46,471 nucleotides of DNA from DATJYV01 sp035499415 (lineage in GTDB: Bacteria > Bacteroidota > Ignavibacteria > UBA10030), in NCBI GenBank assembly GCA_035499415.1, contig DATJYV010000180.1, forward strand, positions 1-46,471. Direction: 5' to 3'. A model generated the notes under the pieces. That model searched no databases. It was not told where the DNA came from and saw only the letters and a program-made list of their open reading frames with translations. Positions 26,345 to 34,985 of this stretch are shown piece after piece (within the stretch, counting starts at the first letter, position 1; each line of letters begins with the position of its first letter). Made by a program: the position numbers and the translations under genes.

Positions 26345-27609
26345 TCCAATTCTTCCAGTGTCTGGCGCCGGCGCACGATGCGGACGCGGTCGCCGTTTAC
26401 AAGCACCTCCGCCGGATGCAAACGAGCGTTATAATTCGACGCGTTGACGAAGCCGTACGCTCCTGCCGTCATGACCGCCGCGACGGCACCGGGCTTGAGT
26501 TTCGGCATTTGCCGGTCGCGCGCGAGAAAATCTCCGGTTTCGCAAATAGGGCCGACGACATCCATCGTATCATGCTCATACGTATCGATGACAAGCGGGA
26601 CGATCTGATGATAGGCCTGATAAAGACTCGGTCGCAGGAGGTCGTTCATTCCGGCGTCGACGATCAAAAATTTTTTGACGCCGTTTTCTTTCGTGTAAAG
26701 GACCTGGGTCAGGAGCACGCCCGTGTCTGCAACGATGCAGCGTCCCGGCTCCACCCAGAGTGTACAACCCGTTTCCTTGAGAATGGGTTTCACCGCCCCG
26801 AGAATTTCGTCCGGCGATGCGACTTTTTCATCATCCATCGTCTCTTTCGGAAGCGCCTCGTGAACGATCGCGTTGCGATAACGGACGCCGAATCCTCCGC
26901 CGAAATCGACATGCGAGATATCGATGCCCTCTTGACGGAGCTGCGCGACCAGGCCGACGACGAACTTTGCCGTCTCGATGAACGGCTCGGCTTTCGTCAC
27001 CTGCGAGCCGATGTGCACGTGCACGCCTGCGACGTCGATCCCGGGATGGTCCTTTGCAAGCTTGTACACTTCGACCGCCCTGGAGGCCTCAATCCCGAAC
27101 TTGCTTTCTTTCAGCCCCGTGGTGATGTACGGATGGCTTTCTGCATCGATGTCGGGATTGATCCGAAGAGAAACTCTTGCGCGTGCATTCATCCGCACGG
27201 CACACCGGGAGATGGCCTGAAGCTCTCCCACCGACTCGACATTGAACGAATGAATCTTTTCGCGCAGGCCGTATTCGATTTCATCTTCCCGCTTTCCGAC
27301 GCCCGCAAACACGATTCGGTCCGGCGAAAACCCTCCCCGCAAGGCGAGATACAATTCGCCGGCGGAAACAACGTCCGCTCCCGCTCCCTCGGCGGACAGA
27401 AGCTTGAGGATCGCGGGGTTTGCGTTGGCTTTCAACGCGTAGCAGACGATATGCGGGACTCCGTCAAGCGAAGCTTCGACCGCATGGAAATTCTCCACGA
27501 TCTGGCGGCGGCTGTAGACGTAGAGCGGAGTACCGTACTCTTCGGCGATCTCCCGAAGCGAGGCATCCTCGCAGTAGAGTTCGTTCTCTTTATAATAGAA
27601 GGCGCTCAT
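26341..27609 (-). CDS. lysA: Diaminopimelate decarboxylase
   Basis: PLP-dependent decarboxylase for the last step of lysine synthesis. The PLP lysine is K60 in CYALKANANPAIL. Other landmarks are GVHVHIGSQV, VDFGGGFGVRY, VEPGRCIVADTGVLLTQVLY, and the active-site CETGDFLARDR with GAYGFVNASNYN near the C-terminus. The 422-residue length is normal. It follows the DUF1611 gene by 14 nt and overlaps asd, so it is probably co-transcribed with both. Confidence 0.97.
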   Translation of the reverse strand: MSAFYYKENELYCEDASLREIAEEYGTPLYVYSRRQIVENFHAVEASLDGVPHIVCYALKANANPAILKLLSAEGAGADVVSAGELYLALRGGFSPDRIVFAGVGKREDEIEYGLREKIHSFNVESVGELQAISRCAVRMNARARVSLRINPDIDAESHPYITTGLKESKFGIEASRAVEVYKLAKDHPGIDVAGVHVHIGSQVTKAEPFIETAKFVVGLVAQLRQEGIDISHVDFGGGFGVRYRNAIVHEALPKETMDDEKVASPDEILGAVKPILKETGCTLWVEPGRCIVADTGVLLTQVLYTKENGVKKFLIVDAGMNDLLRPSLYQAYHQIVPLVIDTYEHDTMDVVGPICETGDFLARDRQMPKLKPGAVAAVMTAGAYGFVNASNYNARLHPAEVLVNGDRVRIVRRRQTLEELE

Positions 27610-27623
27610 GAGCGTTTCGATTA

Positions 27624-28679
27624 TCAGGAGGCGGAGCGAAAATGATTGAGAAGAGCGTCGGTCAACCGGCCGGCGCCAAAACGAAAGGTGTCGACCGCGG
27701 GCAGTCCCGTTTCGCGTTCAATCCGACCGGCGGTTTCCATCGACTCCTCGTCCGTCAGGCCGATGGAGTTCAGTCCCACGCCGACGACCTTTGCCGGGCG
27801 GAAGTTCTCCATCACCGATTCGTGCAGGCGGATTGCCCGCTCGAGTGTGGGGAGCAGATTCCCGTAGTCGTCCTTGATGCGTGTCGGCTGGTGGCAGAGA
27901 ATGAACGCATCGGGCATCGACCCGTGGATCAGTCCCAACGTCACCCCGGAATACGCCATGTGAGTCAACGCCCCCTGACCCTCGACGAAAATGAAGTCGT
28001 ATCCTTCACGGACAGACTGGTCGATCTCCTTTTCGATGCACCCCGCCGTATAGTCGCTGACGATCGAGTCGACGCAGATGCCACGGCCGCGGATGAGCAT
28101 CCCGGTTTGCCCGGTCGCCACGAAATCCGCCTTCAATCCGCGGTTCACAAATTCCTGCGTCGTTTGCAGCATGGTCGTCATCTTTCCGATATTGCAGTCG
28201 GTCCCGACCGTCAGCACGACCTTCGCCTTGCGCGTCCTCCAGCTTCCGGTCGGAATGACCTCCGACTCGGGCGGAATTTTACGATAGTCGGTGATTGTAA
28301 CACCGTGTTGCTGTGCCGCCCCGGCGAACTCGGCGTCGTCCGAGAGAATCGTGTGCAGGCCGCTCAAGATGTGAAGCTTGAAACTCATCGCCTGGAGAAT
28401 GTCCCGGCGCCACGAGTCCGGAAGCCGTCCCCCCGGCGGAGCGATTCCGATCAACAAGTGTGTCGGCGAGAATCGCATTCCGTCTTCCAGATTGCGGACG
28501 ACCGGGATATCGCCGCCGTAACCCAAAACCTGTTGGGCGGTCATTCCCGCCTTCATGCTGTCGATGACAGCCACAACGTTCTCCCGAAGGTAGACGATTG
28601 CGCCGTTAGCGGTCTTGGACCGCAGGGGGCTGAATTTTCCCTCCGCGAGAACAAGGAGTCGGCGATTGTCCGCATTCAT
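27624..28679 (-). CDS. DUF1611 family protein (DgcN-like, P-loop)
   Basis: 351 residues, with a Rossmann-like N-terminal domain (about 1-150) and a P-loop domain beginning VVLTVGTDCNIGKMTTML, where GTDCNIGKMT (159-168) fits a Walker A loop. Further family segments are VEGQGALTHMAYSGVTLGL and FILCHQPTRIKDDYG. DUF1611 members include DgcN, described as a D-glutamate N-acetyltransferase that works with an enolase-family enzyme in D-glutamate breakdown; most of the family is uncharacterised. It is the first gene of the lysA-asd group, with 14 nt to lysA. Both meso-diaminopimelate and D-glutamate are peptidoglycan amino acids, so a cell-wall link is possible, but that is inference. Confidence 0.85.
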   Translation of the reverse strand: MNADNRRLLVLAEGKFSPLRSKTANGAIVYLRENVVAVIDSMKAGMTAQQVLGYGGDIPVVRNLEDGMRFSPTHLLIGIAPPGGRLPDSWRRDILQAMSFKLHILSGLHTILSDDAEFAGAAQQHGVTITDYRKIPPESEVIPTGSWRTRKAKVVLTVGTDCNIGKMTTMLQTTQEFVNRGLKADFVATGQTGMLIRGRGICVDSIVSDYTAGCIEKEIDQSVREGYDFIFVEGQGALTHMAYSGVTLGLIHGSMPDAFILCHQPTRIKDDYGNLLPTLERAIRLHESVMENFRPAKVVGVGLNSIGLTDEESMETAGRIERETGLPAVDTFRFGAGRLTDALLNHFRSAS

Positions 28680-28714
28680 GGAGCGAGGTTCCGTCGGGAG
28701 AAACTTCCGAAGAC

Positions 28715-28750
28715 AAAAAATCCCGTAGGCAGTTAACCGTGCCGGCGGGA
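28715..28750 (-). terminator. Rho-independent terminator ahead of the DUF1611 gene
   Basis: On the minus strand TCCCG pairs with CGGGA (28750-28746 with 28725-28721), then after a 2-nt internal loop GGCA pairs with TGCC (28743-28740 with 28731-28728), around an 8-nt loop, followed by ATTTTTTG (T-run 28720-28715). It lies 143 nt after the xerD stop and only 36 nt before the DUF1611 start. It either ends the xerD transcript or acts in the leader of the lysine operon. Confidence 0.6.
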
Positions 28751-28799
28751 ACTAGGACTATGTACCAAAAAAAGAGCAGGGATTCAAGGGGAGAGCGAA

Positions 28800-28831
28800 T
28801 TGGTGAGTGGGTAGGTTGGTAATTGGGTGAT
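28800..28831. repeat. Four-copy degenerate octamer array
   Basis: TTGGTGAG, TGGGTAGG, TTGGTAAT, TGGGTGAT, then TGAAGAG: four units with a period of 8 and the consensus TKGGTRAK. It lies in the 213-nt gap between xerD and the DUF1611 gene, between the xerD stop and the terminator. The composition resembles the heptamer arrays, but the period differs. Confidence 0.55.
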
Positions 28832-28892
28832 TGAAGAGAGCTTTTGGTTCTTGAAGGCGTGGCGAAATCAGCTCGGAGGCGGGACGCGCAGG

Positions 28893-29828
28893 TCAGCCCC
28901 GCGGGTGGAACGTCTTGTGGACCTCCTTCAGATATTCGCGGTCGATGTGAGTGTAGATTTGCGTCGTCGAAATGTCGGCATGTCCGAGCATCTCCTGGAC
29001 AGCACGCAGGTCGGCACCGCCTTCGAGAAGATGGGTTGCGAACGAATGACGGAATGTGTGCGGATGGACGCCGGCGGCAATCCCGGCGCGTCGTGAGAAC
29101 AACTGAATCATTTTCCAGACCGCCATGCGGCTCAGCTTCCCGCCGCGGGCGTTGAGAAACAGGATGTCTCCCGAGCGCGCTTTGCGGGCGAGACGAGGCC
29201 GCACCTCCCGCTGATAATGTTGGATCCACTTTCGGGCGGAAGAGCCGATGGGCACGATGCGCTGCTTCGAACCTTTTCCGAAGACGACGAGCAGTCCTTC
29301 ATCGAACAACACATCCGATTGCTTCAGGCCGGAGAGTTCGGAAACGCGGAGCCCCGAGGCGTAGAGCGTCTCGAGGATTGCGCGGTCGCGGAGCCCCAGC
29401 GGCTTCTTCGTGTCGGGCTGCTGGAAGATGCGGTCGATCTCCGGGATTGTGAGGACGCCCGGAAGTGCTTTCGCCTTCTTGGGCGTATCGAGCCCCTCCG
29501 TGGGGTCGTTGGTCGCCTCGCCTTCACCGGCGAGGAACCGGTGGAATCCGCGGATCGCGGAGAGTGTACGGGCGATTGACCGGGGGGAAAGGCGGTCGTC
29601 ATGAAGGGAATGGACGAACCGACGGAGATGTGATTCGGCGACGACGGCCGCGTTTCGAATGTGCAGGCGGTCGAGGAATCGTTCATACTTTGCGAGGTCG
29701 AACCCGTATGACGCAAGTGTGTGGTCCGACGCCTGCTTTTCCATCCGCAGGAAGTCGCGGTAGAGCCGCAGCTGGCGTGACAGAGCCGAAGTTTTTTCAC
29801 GCCCGTTCCGGCTTATGCGTTGAGGCAT
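28893..29828 (-). CDS. xerD: Site-specific tyrosine recombinase, XerD-like
   Basis: Chromosome-dimer resolvase of the XerC/XerD family, 311 residues. The N-terminal SAM-like domain (about 15-105) contains HTLASYGFDLAKYERFL. The catalytic domain has all six key residues: R161 (ASGLRVSEL), K185 (GKGSKQR), H257 and R260 (HPHTFRHSFATH), H283 (LGHADISTTQIY) and nucleophile Y292. The C-terminal YTHIDREYLKEVHKTFHPRG is typical of Xer proteins rather than phage integrases. I cannot separate XerC from XerD firmly; the tail favours XerD. It begins 9 nt after the symporter stop. No att-like repeats surround it, so a housekeeping role is more likely than a mobile element. Confidence 0.9.
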   Translation of the reverse strand: MPQRISRNGREKTSALSRQLRLYRDFLRMEKQASDHTLASYGFDLAKYERFLDRLHIRNAAVVAESHLRRFVHSLHDDRLSPRSIARTLSAIRGFHRFLAGEGEATNDPTEGLDTPKKAKALPGVLTIPEIDRIFQQPDTKKPLGLRDRAILETLYASGLRVSELSGLKQSDVLFDEGLLVVFGKGSKQRIVPIGSSARKWIQHYQREVRPRLARKARSGDILFLNARGGKLSRMAVWKMIQLFSRRAGIAAGVHPHTFRHSFATHLLEGGADLRAVQEMLGHADISTTQIYTHIDREYLKEVHKTFHPRG

Positions 29829-29837
29829 GACGGTTCC

Positions 29838-31313
29838 TTACATCCGGGATCTCAGCGCGCGTACGGCGTGCGAGCCAAGCGCGGCGGCAACTGTCGCGCC
29901 GCATCCGATGAGCGTATGCCACGTGAAATCGACGGACGTGGTGGAGACGACAAGGAGCATCGCCGTCAGGCCCGTCACGAAGCCGACAAATGCGTCGGTC
30001 CGGTCCACGCCGCGCCAGCCAAGCCCGAGAAAGAAAATCCCGAGCAATCCACCGTAGGTAATGGAGGCAATCCTCAATCCAAGCTCAACGACGGCATTCC
30101 TGGAATCGGTGAAGAGCATGGCACCGCCGATGAGGACGACGCCCCAGAGAAGAGTGAAGAATCTCGACCAGGAGAGTTCGGAGGCCGCGCCGGCGGATCG
30201 TCCACGCGGGCCGGATCGGAAAAGGTCGAGGAATGTCGAAGAAGCCAGCGCGCTGATCGAGGATGACAGCGTCCCCATGGCCGATGCCAGAACGCCTGCG
30301 ATCACCAATCCGGACAAGCCGTGCGGGAGACCTTCGACGATGAACTTGGGGAAAATCTCGTCCGACGTCCGGAGGCCCAGCTGTTCCACTGTCCGGCCGC
30401 CGTAATACGCGAAAAGGCACGACCCGAGCAGAAGGAAAAAAGCGAACTGAAGGACGATGATCGAGGCATCGAGCAGGAGCGCCCGCTGGCTGTCCCGGGC
30501 TGATTTGCACCCAAGGAGCCGCTGGACGAGGAGCTGGTCGGTCCCGTGCGAAGCCATCGTGAGGAATGTGCCGCCGAGGATACTGCCGACGAGCGTATAG
30601 GGCGATGCAAGAAAATCGGAGAATCCACTCCCCCACCCGGTATTAAAGATTTCGAGCTTGTTCACCGGTCCGCTCGTCGCTGTCTGGAAGACCTGATCCC
30701 AGCCCCCTGGGAGACGATGGATGATAAGGGCCATTGCCGCGACGGCGCCTCCCAGGTAGATAAAGAGCTGGACGACGTCCATTGCCACGACGGCCTTGAG
30801 CCCTCCGAGGAACGTGTAGATGAGGGTACAACTTCCGACGAGAAGGATGCAGACGTTGTAATCGAGTCCCGTGATGAGGTGGATGGGGATTGCGGTGGCG
30901 AATAGCCGCACGCCGGAAGCGAGGACGCGGGTGACGACGAAAACGGAGGACGACAAGCGGCGCAGCGGGATTCCAAACCGGCGGCCGATGAAGTCGTACG
31001 CCGTTTCCAATTGGCCGCGGTAGTACGCGGGGATAAAATACCGGCCCACGAGCAGTCGCCCGACAAAGTATCCAAAGGCGAGCTGGAGAAAATGAAAATC
31101 ACCCCTGTATGAAAGTCCCGGTACGCTGATGAACGTCAGCGTGCTCGTCTCGCTGGCGACGATGGAGAATCCGACCGACCACCATGGAAGCGTCCGCCCG
31201 CCGAGAAAGTAATCGACGGTCGAACGCTGCTTGCCCGCAATGAGAATCCCGGCCGCAGTGACGCCGGCGAGGTAAACGACGACGATCGAGGTGTCGAGGA
31301 AGGAAAAGCCCAT
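29838..31313 (-). CDS. Sodium:solute symporter family protein
   Basis: Integral membrane transporter of the SSS family, 491 residues with about 13 membrane segments. Family landmarks are the N-terminal GKQRSTVDYFLGGRTLPWW and SIVASETSTLTFISVPG, the TFLGGLKAVVAMDVVQLFIYL segment and the later VIAGVLASAMGTLSSSISALAS, which carries the Ser-rich Na+-site region. The substrate (sugar, amino acid, carboxylate or pantothenate) cannot be assigned. It stands between the STAS gene (35 nt upstream) and xerD (9 nt downstream) on the same strand, so it probably shares their transcript. Confidence 0.9.
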   Translation of the reverse strand: MGFSFLDTSIVVVYLAGVTAAGILIAGKQRSTVDYFLGGRTLPWWSVGFSIVASETSTLTFISVPGLSYRGDFHFLQLAFGYFVGRLLVGRYFIPAYYRGQLETAYDFIGRRFGIPLRRLSSSVFVVTRVLASGVRLFATAIPIHLITGLDYNVCILLVGSCTLIYTFLGGLKAVVAMDVVQLFIYLGGAVAAMALIIHRLPGGWDQVFQTATSGPVNKLEIFNTGWGSGFSDFLASPYTLVGSILGGTFLTMASHGTDQLLVQRLLGCKSARDSQRALLLDASIIVLQFAFFLLLGSCLFAYYGGRTVEQLGLRTSDEIFPKFIVEGLPHGLSGLVIAGVLASAMGTLSSSISALASSTFLDLFRSGPRGRSAGAASELSWSRFFTLLWGVVLIGGAMLFTDSRNAVVELGLRIASITYGGLLGIFFLGLGWRGVDRTDAFVGFVTGLTAMLLVVSTTSVDFTWHTLIGCGATVAAALGSHAVRALRSRM

Positions 31314-31348
31314 GAACGTGCTGTCTCCGGGCTCCGGATGCCGTGCTG

Positions 31349-31681
31349 CTAGGTCTTCGTCGCTTTTGCGACGCTATCGTAAATGTGAAACGCGCGATCG
31401 AGGTGAGATATCTTGATGAGGGAAAGGACTTTCTTGTTGAGTCCGACGAGTTTGACGATGCCCGCATGTTCGCGCATTTTCCGCTCGGCGATCAGGAGGG
31501 CGCTCAATCCGCTGCTGTCGCAGAACTCGACGGCCGAGAGGTCGATGACGAGTTCCGATGTTTGGGGGGTGCAGAGGATGAGGAACTCACCTTTCAGTTC
31601 GGGAGAAACGCTTGCATCGAGCTTACGTTCCTTGACCTTCAGCACCGTCGCGGTGCCGTTCTTCTTGACTTCAAATTGCAC
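31349..31681 (-). CDS. STAS-domain anti-sigma factor antagonist-like protein
   Basis: Single STAS domain of 110 residues, like SpoIIAA/RsbV. The conserved loop FCDSSGLSALL contains the serine (S56) that is phosphorylated by cognate anti-sigma kinases in characterised homologues, preceded by the strand ELVIDLSAV. No anti-sigma kinase, PP2C phosphatase or sigma factor gene is next to it in this window, so its partners must be elsewhere. It lies 21 nt after the unknown 179-aa gene and upstream of the symporter gene. Confidence 0.85.
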   Translation of the reverse strand: MQFEVKKNGTATVLKVKERKLDASVSPELKGEFLILCTPQTSELVIDLSAVEFCDSSGLSALLIAERKMREHAGIVKLVGLNKKVLSLIKISHLDRAFHIYDSVAKATKT

Positions 31682-31702
31682 TACGTGCTCCGGTCGGGGA
31701 CA

Positions 31703-32242
31703 TCAGAACATGTCGAGGCATTTGATGAAGTTTCGATACGCCATCGGATTTGTGCTGCCCGTGTTCGTTTGGACCTGAAAATTGTAGAATGAATCGCCCT
31801 TCAGCTTGGCGAAACTGATGCGGAGCGGAGCGTCCGACTCGCGGCACAGAAACGCGCTGGGGAGTGCCAGCTGAATATTCAAGTCGAGCGCCACATCGAA
31901 TGTACTCGATTTGATTTTGCGAAGCAATCGTTTTCGCGGGACGTACCACGCATTGACATCTTCCGGCGCGTAGGTGATCGTCTTGAGCGATTGGATCGAC
32001 GGGATCGAGGCCACGAAGTCGCTTCGCACGAGGAGTTGCATGCTGCCGGACGAGAACCGGCGGCTCAGATACCTCAACACCGCCTGCGTCGATTCCCAAT
32101 CGATCACCGTCTCGGGGAAAATGACGAGCGCACGTCTCGACCGCGAGACCGATTCGGTAAATCGAATTTCCTGGTCCTTTCTCTTGCGAAAATAAACGAT
32201 CGCATAACGGATTCCGAAGGACTTCCGCAACGACTCGAACAT
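31703..32242 (-). CDS. Unknown 179-aa protein, possibly DUF6913-like
   Basis: I do not firmly recognise this protein. It has alternating strands and helices (ALVIFPETVIDWESTQAVLRY, VALDLNIQLALPSAFLC) in an alpha/beta order without signal peptide or membrane segment. The segment FDVALDLNIQLALPSAFLC recalls DUF6913, a small Bacteroidota family of unknown role, and also the N-terminal half of glycosyltransferase family 9 (heptosyltransferase) folds; both are impressions from memory. It has one basic stretch (RKRLLRKIK). It is 19 nt after the outer-membrane barrel gene and 21 nt before the STAS gene, so it is probably part of the same transcript. Confidence 0.6.
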   Translation of the reverse strand: MFESLRKSFGIRYAIVYFRKRKDQEIRFTESVSRSRRALVIFPETVIDWESTQAVLRYLSRRFSSGSMQLLVRSDFVASIPSIQSLKTITYAPEDVNAWYVPRKRLLRKIKSSTFDVALDLNIQLALPSAFLCRESDAPLRISFAKLKGDSFYNFQVQTNTGSTNPMAYRNFIKCLDMF

Positions 32243-32261
32243 TCGGCTTCGATGGTGCCGG

Positions 32262-32909
32262 TTACCTTTTCATCCGATCCTGCAACGCCTTGATGAGGCG
32301 CGTGATGTAATCCTGGTCGAAGAAGTAGTACCGGAATTCCACGTTCACGCGGTCATACGCGTCTTTCGAGGCCCCGGATTTGAGTCCATCGAGCCAATCC
32401 GTATTCGTCAAGGCCGCCTCGCCGGACACCGTGATCGAGAAGAACTCGCTGAAGAAGTAGTCGAACCCGACTCCGCCGAGATAGTTCACGTCGATCTTGT
32501 CGAACCCACCCGTGGGGTAGACGCCGAGGTCGCTGTGCGGGTCAAAGTAGATCCCGCCGACGCCTCCGAAGATGAACGGGTTGAAGTTGCCGTGGGGAAT
32601 GAGGTCGTAGCTCAGATACAGATTTCCCGAAAACATGGGCGTCGTGTAGCCGTGCGACGCCGCATCGGAATATTTGAGTTCACCCGAGCCCAGCATCATC
32701 CGCAATCCAATATGCTCGAACACGGAATAGCTCAGACTAATGCCTCCCCCCCCTCCGACGGATGTATTCGGAAAATCGGACGTGAAGAGATACGCGGCGC
32801 CGTTTACTCCCACGCCGAGCTTATGACTGCGCATCTGGCCGACCGCCAGACTCGCTCCCAGCAAGAGCGTTATGATGAGTCCGATGGACCGCGGCTTCAA
32901 TCGTTTCAT
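32262..32909 (-). CDS. Outer-membrane beta-barrel protein (porin/OmpA-barrel-like)
   Basis: Small exported barrel of 215 residues. A basic N-terminus and hydrophobic segment (IGLIITLLLGASLAVGQ) make a signal peptide cleaved near residue 25. The mature part alternates strands and glycine-rich turns (HKLGVGVNGAAYLF, GGGGGISLSYSVF, NLYLSYDLI, NPFIFGGVGGIYF, YLGGVGFDYFF), as in eight-stranded outer-membrane barrels. A basic helical tail (FDQDYITRLIKALQDRMKR) follows the last strand, and the C-terminus is not the usual aromatic residue. Function unknown. It lies 33 nt downstream of ligA. Confidence 0.8.
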   Translation of the reverse strand: MKRLKPRSIGLIITLLLGASLAVGQMRSHKLGVGVNGAAYLFTSDFPNTSVGGGGGISLSYSVFEHIGLRMMLGSGELKYSDAASHGYTTPMFSGNLYLSYDLIPHGNFNPFIFGGVGGIYFDPHSDLGVYPTGGFDKIDVNYLGGVGFDYFFSEFFSITVSGEAALTNTDWLDGLKSGASKDAYDRVNVEFRYYFFDQDYITRLIKALQDRMKR

Positions 32910-32942
32910 ATGACCCTCGCGATGTTGGGGGAATGTTGGTGG

Positions 32943-34976
32943 TCAATCATTCTTGTTCAGGATTTTCACGAACTCCGCTTCTTCGATCGTTTTGACGCCA
33001 AGGTCCCGCGCTTTTGTGAGCTTCGAGCCGGGCGAAGCCCCGACCACAACAAGGTCGGTCTTCGCACTGACGCTGGAAGAGACAACTCCTCCCAATTCTT
33101 CGATTCGCCGCTTCGCTTCGTCTCTCGTCAGCTCCTCAAGGCTTCCCGTCAACACGACCGTCTTCCCGGAGAACGGTGTATCGCTTCGCACCGCGCCGGG
33201 CTCTTCCTCCATCCGGAGCTTCGCATCAATCAGCCTCTTGATCGTCAGCCGATTGTGGCGGTCCTGGAAGAAGTGCACAACGCTCCGGGCGATCCGGGGA
33301 CCGACCCCCTGAATTCTCTCCAACTGTCCCGTCGTTGCGTTCATCAATCGGTCCATCGACACGAGGTTGCGGACAAGAAGTTGCGCGATACCTTCGCCGA
33401 CATGACGGATTCCCAGCGCGTAGACGAGGCGTGAAAACGGCCTCTGCTTGCTCGCTTCGATCGCATCCAAAAGGTTCTGCGTGCTTTTCTCGCCCCATCC
33501 CTCCAGCGAGACGATCTTCGCCTTTTGCTTTCTTAACGTGTAAATATCGGCATAGTTTTCGAGGAATCCGAGTGTGACAAACTGCTCGACAATCGCCTCT
33601 CCCAATCCCTCGATATCCATCGCCGTCCGACCGGCGAAATGTTCAATGCGGCCGCGGACTTGCGCCGGGCATTCCGTGTTTTCACAATAGTAATTCGCTT
33701 CTCCTTCCGGCCGATACAGCTTCGTGCCGCACTCAGGGCAATTCCGGATAAACGCGAACCGCTTGCTCTCCTTCGAGCGCTTCCGCTCATTGATGCCGGT
33801 CACTTTGGGGATGACGTCGCCCCCTTTTTCGACAACCACCGTGTCCCCCGGCCGAAGTCCGAGCTCCCGGATATAGTCTTCGTTGTGCAGAGTCGCACGG
33901 GAAACCGTCGTTCCGCCGATGAACACGGGTTGAAGCTCCGCGACGGGCGTCACGGTGCCGAGACGTCCGACCTGGAATGTAATTCCTGTGAGGAGGGTTT
34001 CCGCTTTTCTCGAAGCAAACTTGAACGCGATCGCCCATCGAGGGCTTTTGGCAATCTCACCAAGCCGCCTCTGCTGAGCCAGGTCATCCACTTTGACGAC
34101 GACGCCGTCAATGTCGTAGGGCAATTCATCGCGGCGGCGCTCCCATTCCTTCCAGTATGCGACGACGCGATCGAGATTTTTTGCGACGCGGACGTTATTG
34201 CTGACGGGAAATCCGAGCTCGCGCAAAGCCTGAAGACGCTGCGAATGGCGCGGGAGAATCTGCGCTTCGGTTCTCAGGAAATAGGCGGAGAATTGCAGGG
34301 GTCTTCCCGCCACGATTCTGGGGTCCTGCAGCTTCAACGTGCCCGCCGTGGAGTTTCGAGGATTGATAAACGTCTTCTCTCCTTCCTGTTCCCGCTCATC
34401 GTTCATGGCGCGAAAATCATCCCGGTTCATGTACACTTCGCCGCGCACCTCAATGGTCTCCAATCCCTTCGCCGGTCGATGCAGCCGCAGCGGGACCGAC
34501 CGGATCGTTTTGATGTTTCCCGTGATCTCGTCTCCCGTCCATCCGTCTCCGCGCGTTGCTCCGCGCGCCAGCATCCCGTCCGTGTAGAGGAGACTTACCG
34601 CAACTCCGTCGAATTTCAATTCGCAGACATACTCGTAGGGGTCTGCCCCGAGCAACGATCCAACCCGCCGGTCAAAGTCCCGTACCTCCTCCTCATTATA
34701 CGTGTTCGCGAGACTCAGCATCGGGACGGCATGCGTGACGCTCGCGAATTCCTTCACCGGTTTGCCCCCGACCCGCTGGCTCGGCGAATCCGCGCTCGCC
34801 AGCTCCGGGTGTTCGCGCTCCAACGCTGCGAGCTCGCGCATGAGCCGGTCGTACTCCTCGTCGGCAATAACCGGCTCTGCGAGGACGTAATAGCGGTAGT
34901 CGTGGTCCCGGATTTGGGTCTTCAGCGCCTCAACGCGCCGGGCGATTGCGTTCTGCTTCACAGGCGTTCGCACCAT
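32943..34976 (-). CDS. ligA: NAD+-dependent DNA ligase
   Basis: Joins Okazaki fragments and repair nicks using NAD+. Domains in order: Ia NAD-binding (HDYRYYVLAEPVIADEEYD), adenylation domain with catalytic lysine K121 (CELKFDG), OB fold, a four-cysteine zinc finger (CPECG...CENTECP), helix-hairpin-helix repeats (LEGWGEKSTQNLLDAIE, LERIQGVGPRIARSVV), and a C-terminal BRCT domain (GKTVVLTGSLEELTRDEAKR). Length of 677 residues is standard. It starts 9 nt after the RodZ-like gene stop, so both are probably one transcript from the promoter candidate near 35830. Confidence 0.97.
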   Translation of the reverse strand: MVRTPVKQNAIARRVEALKTQIRDHDYRYYVLAEPVIADEEYDRLMRELAALEREHPELASADSPSQRVGGKPVKEFASVTHAVPMLSLANTYNEEEVRDFDRRVGSLLGADPYEYVCELKFDGVAVSLLYTDGMLARGATRGDGWTGDEITGNIKTIRSVPLRLHRPAKGLETIEVRGEVYMNRDDFRAMNDEREQEGEKTFINPRNSTAGTLKLQDPRIVAGRPLQFSAYFLRTEAQILPRHSQRLQALRELGFPVSNNVRVAKNLDRVVAYWKEWERRRDELPYDIDGVVVKVDDLAQQRRLGEIAKSPRWAIAFKFASRKAETLLTGITFQVGRLGTVTPVAELQPVFIGGTTVSRATLHNEDYIRELGLRPGDTVVVEKGGDVIPKVTGINERKRSKESKRFAFIRNCPECGTKLYRPEGEANYYCENTECPAQVRGRIEHFAGRTAMDIEGLGEAIVEQFVTLGFLENYADIYTLRKQKAKIVSLEGWGEKSTQNLLDAIEASKQRPFSRLVYALGIRHVGEGIAQLLVRNLVSMDRLMNATTGQLERIQGVGPRIARSVVHFFQDRHNRLTIKRLIDAKLRMEEEPGAVRSDTPFSGKTVVLTGSLEELTRDEAKRRIEELGGVVSSSVSAKTDLVVVGASPGSKLTKARDLGVKTIEEAEFVKILNKND

Positions 34977-34985
34977 GCATCGCCG

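Noticed and set aside
28893..29828. Integrase of a mobile element
   Set aside because: The recombinase has XerC/XerD-type features and length, and no direct repeats, tRNA gene or phage genes lie nearby.
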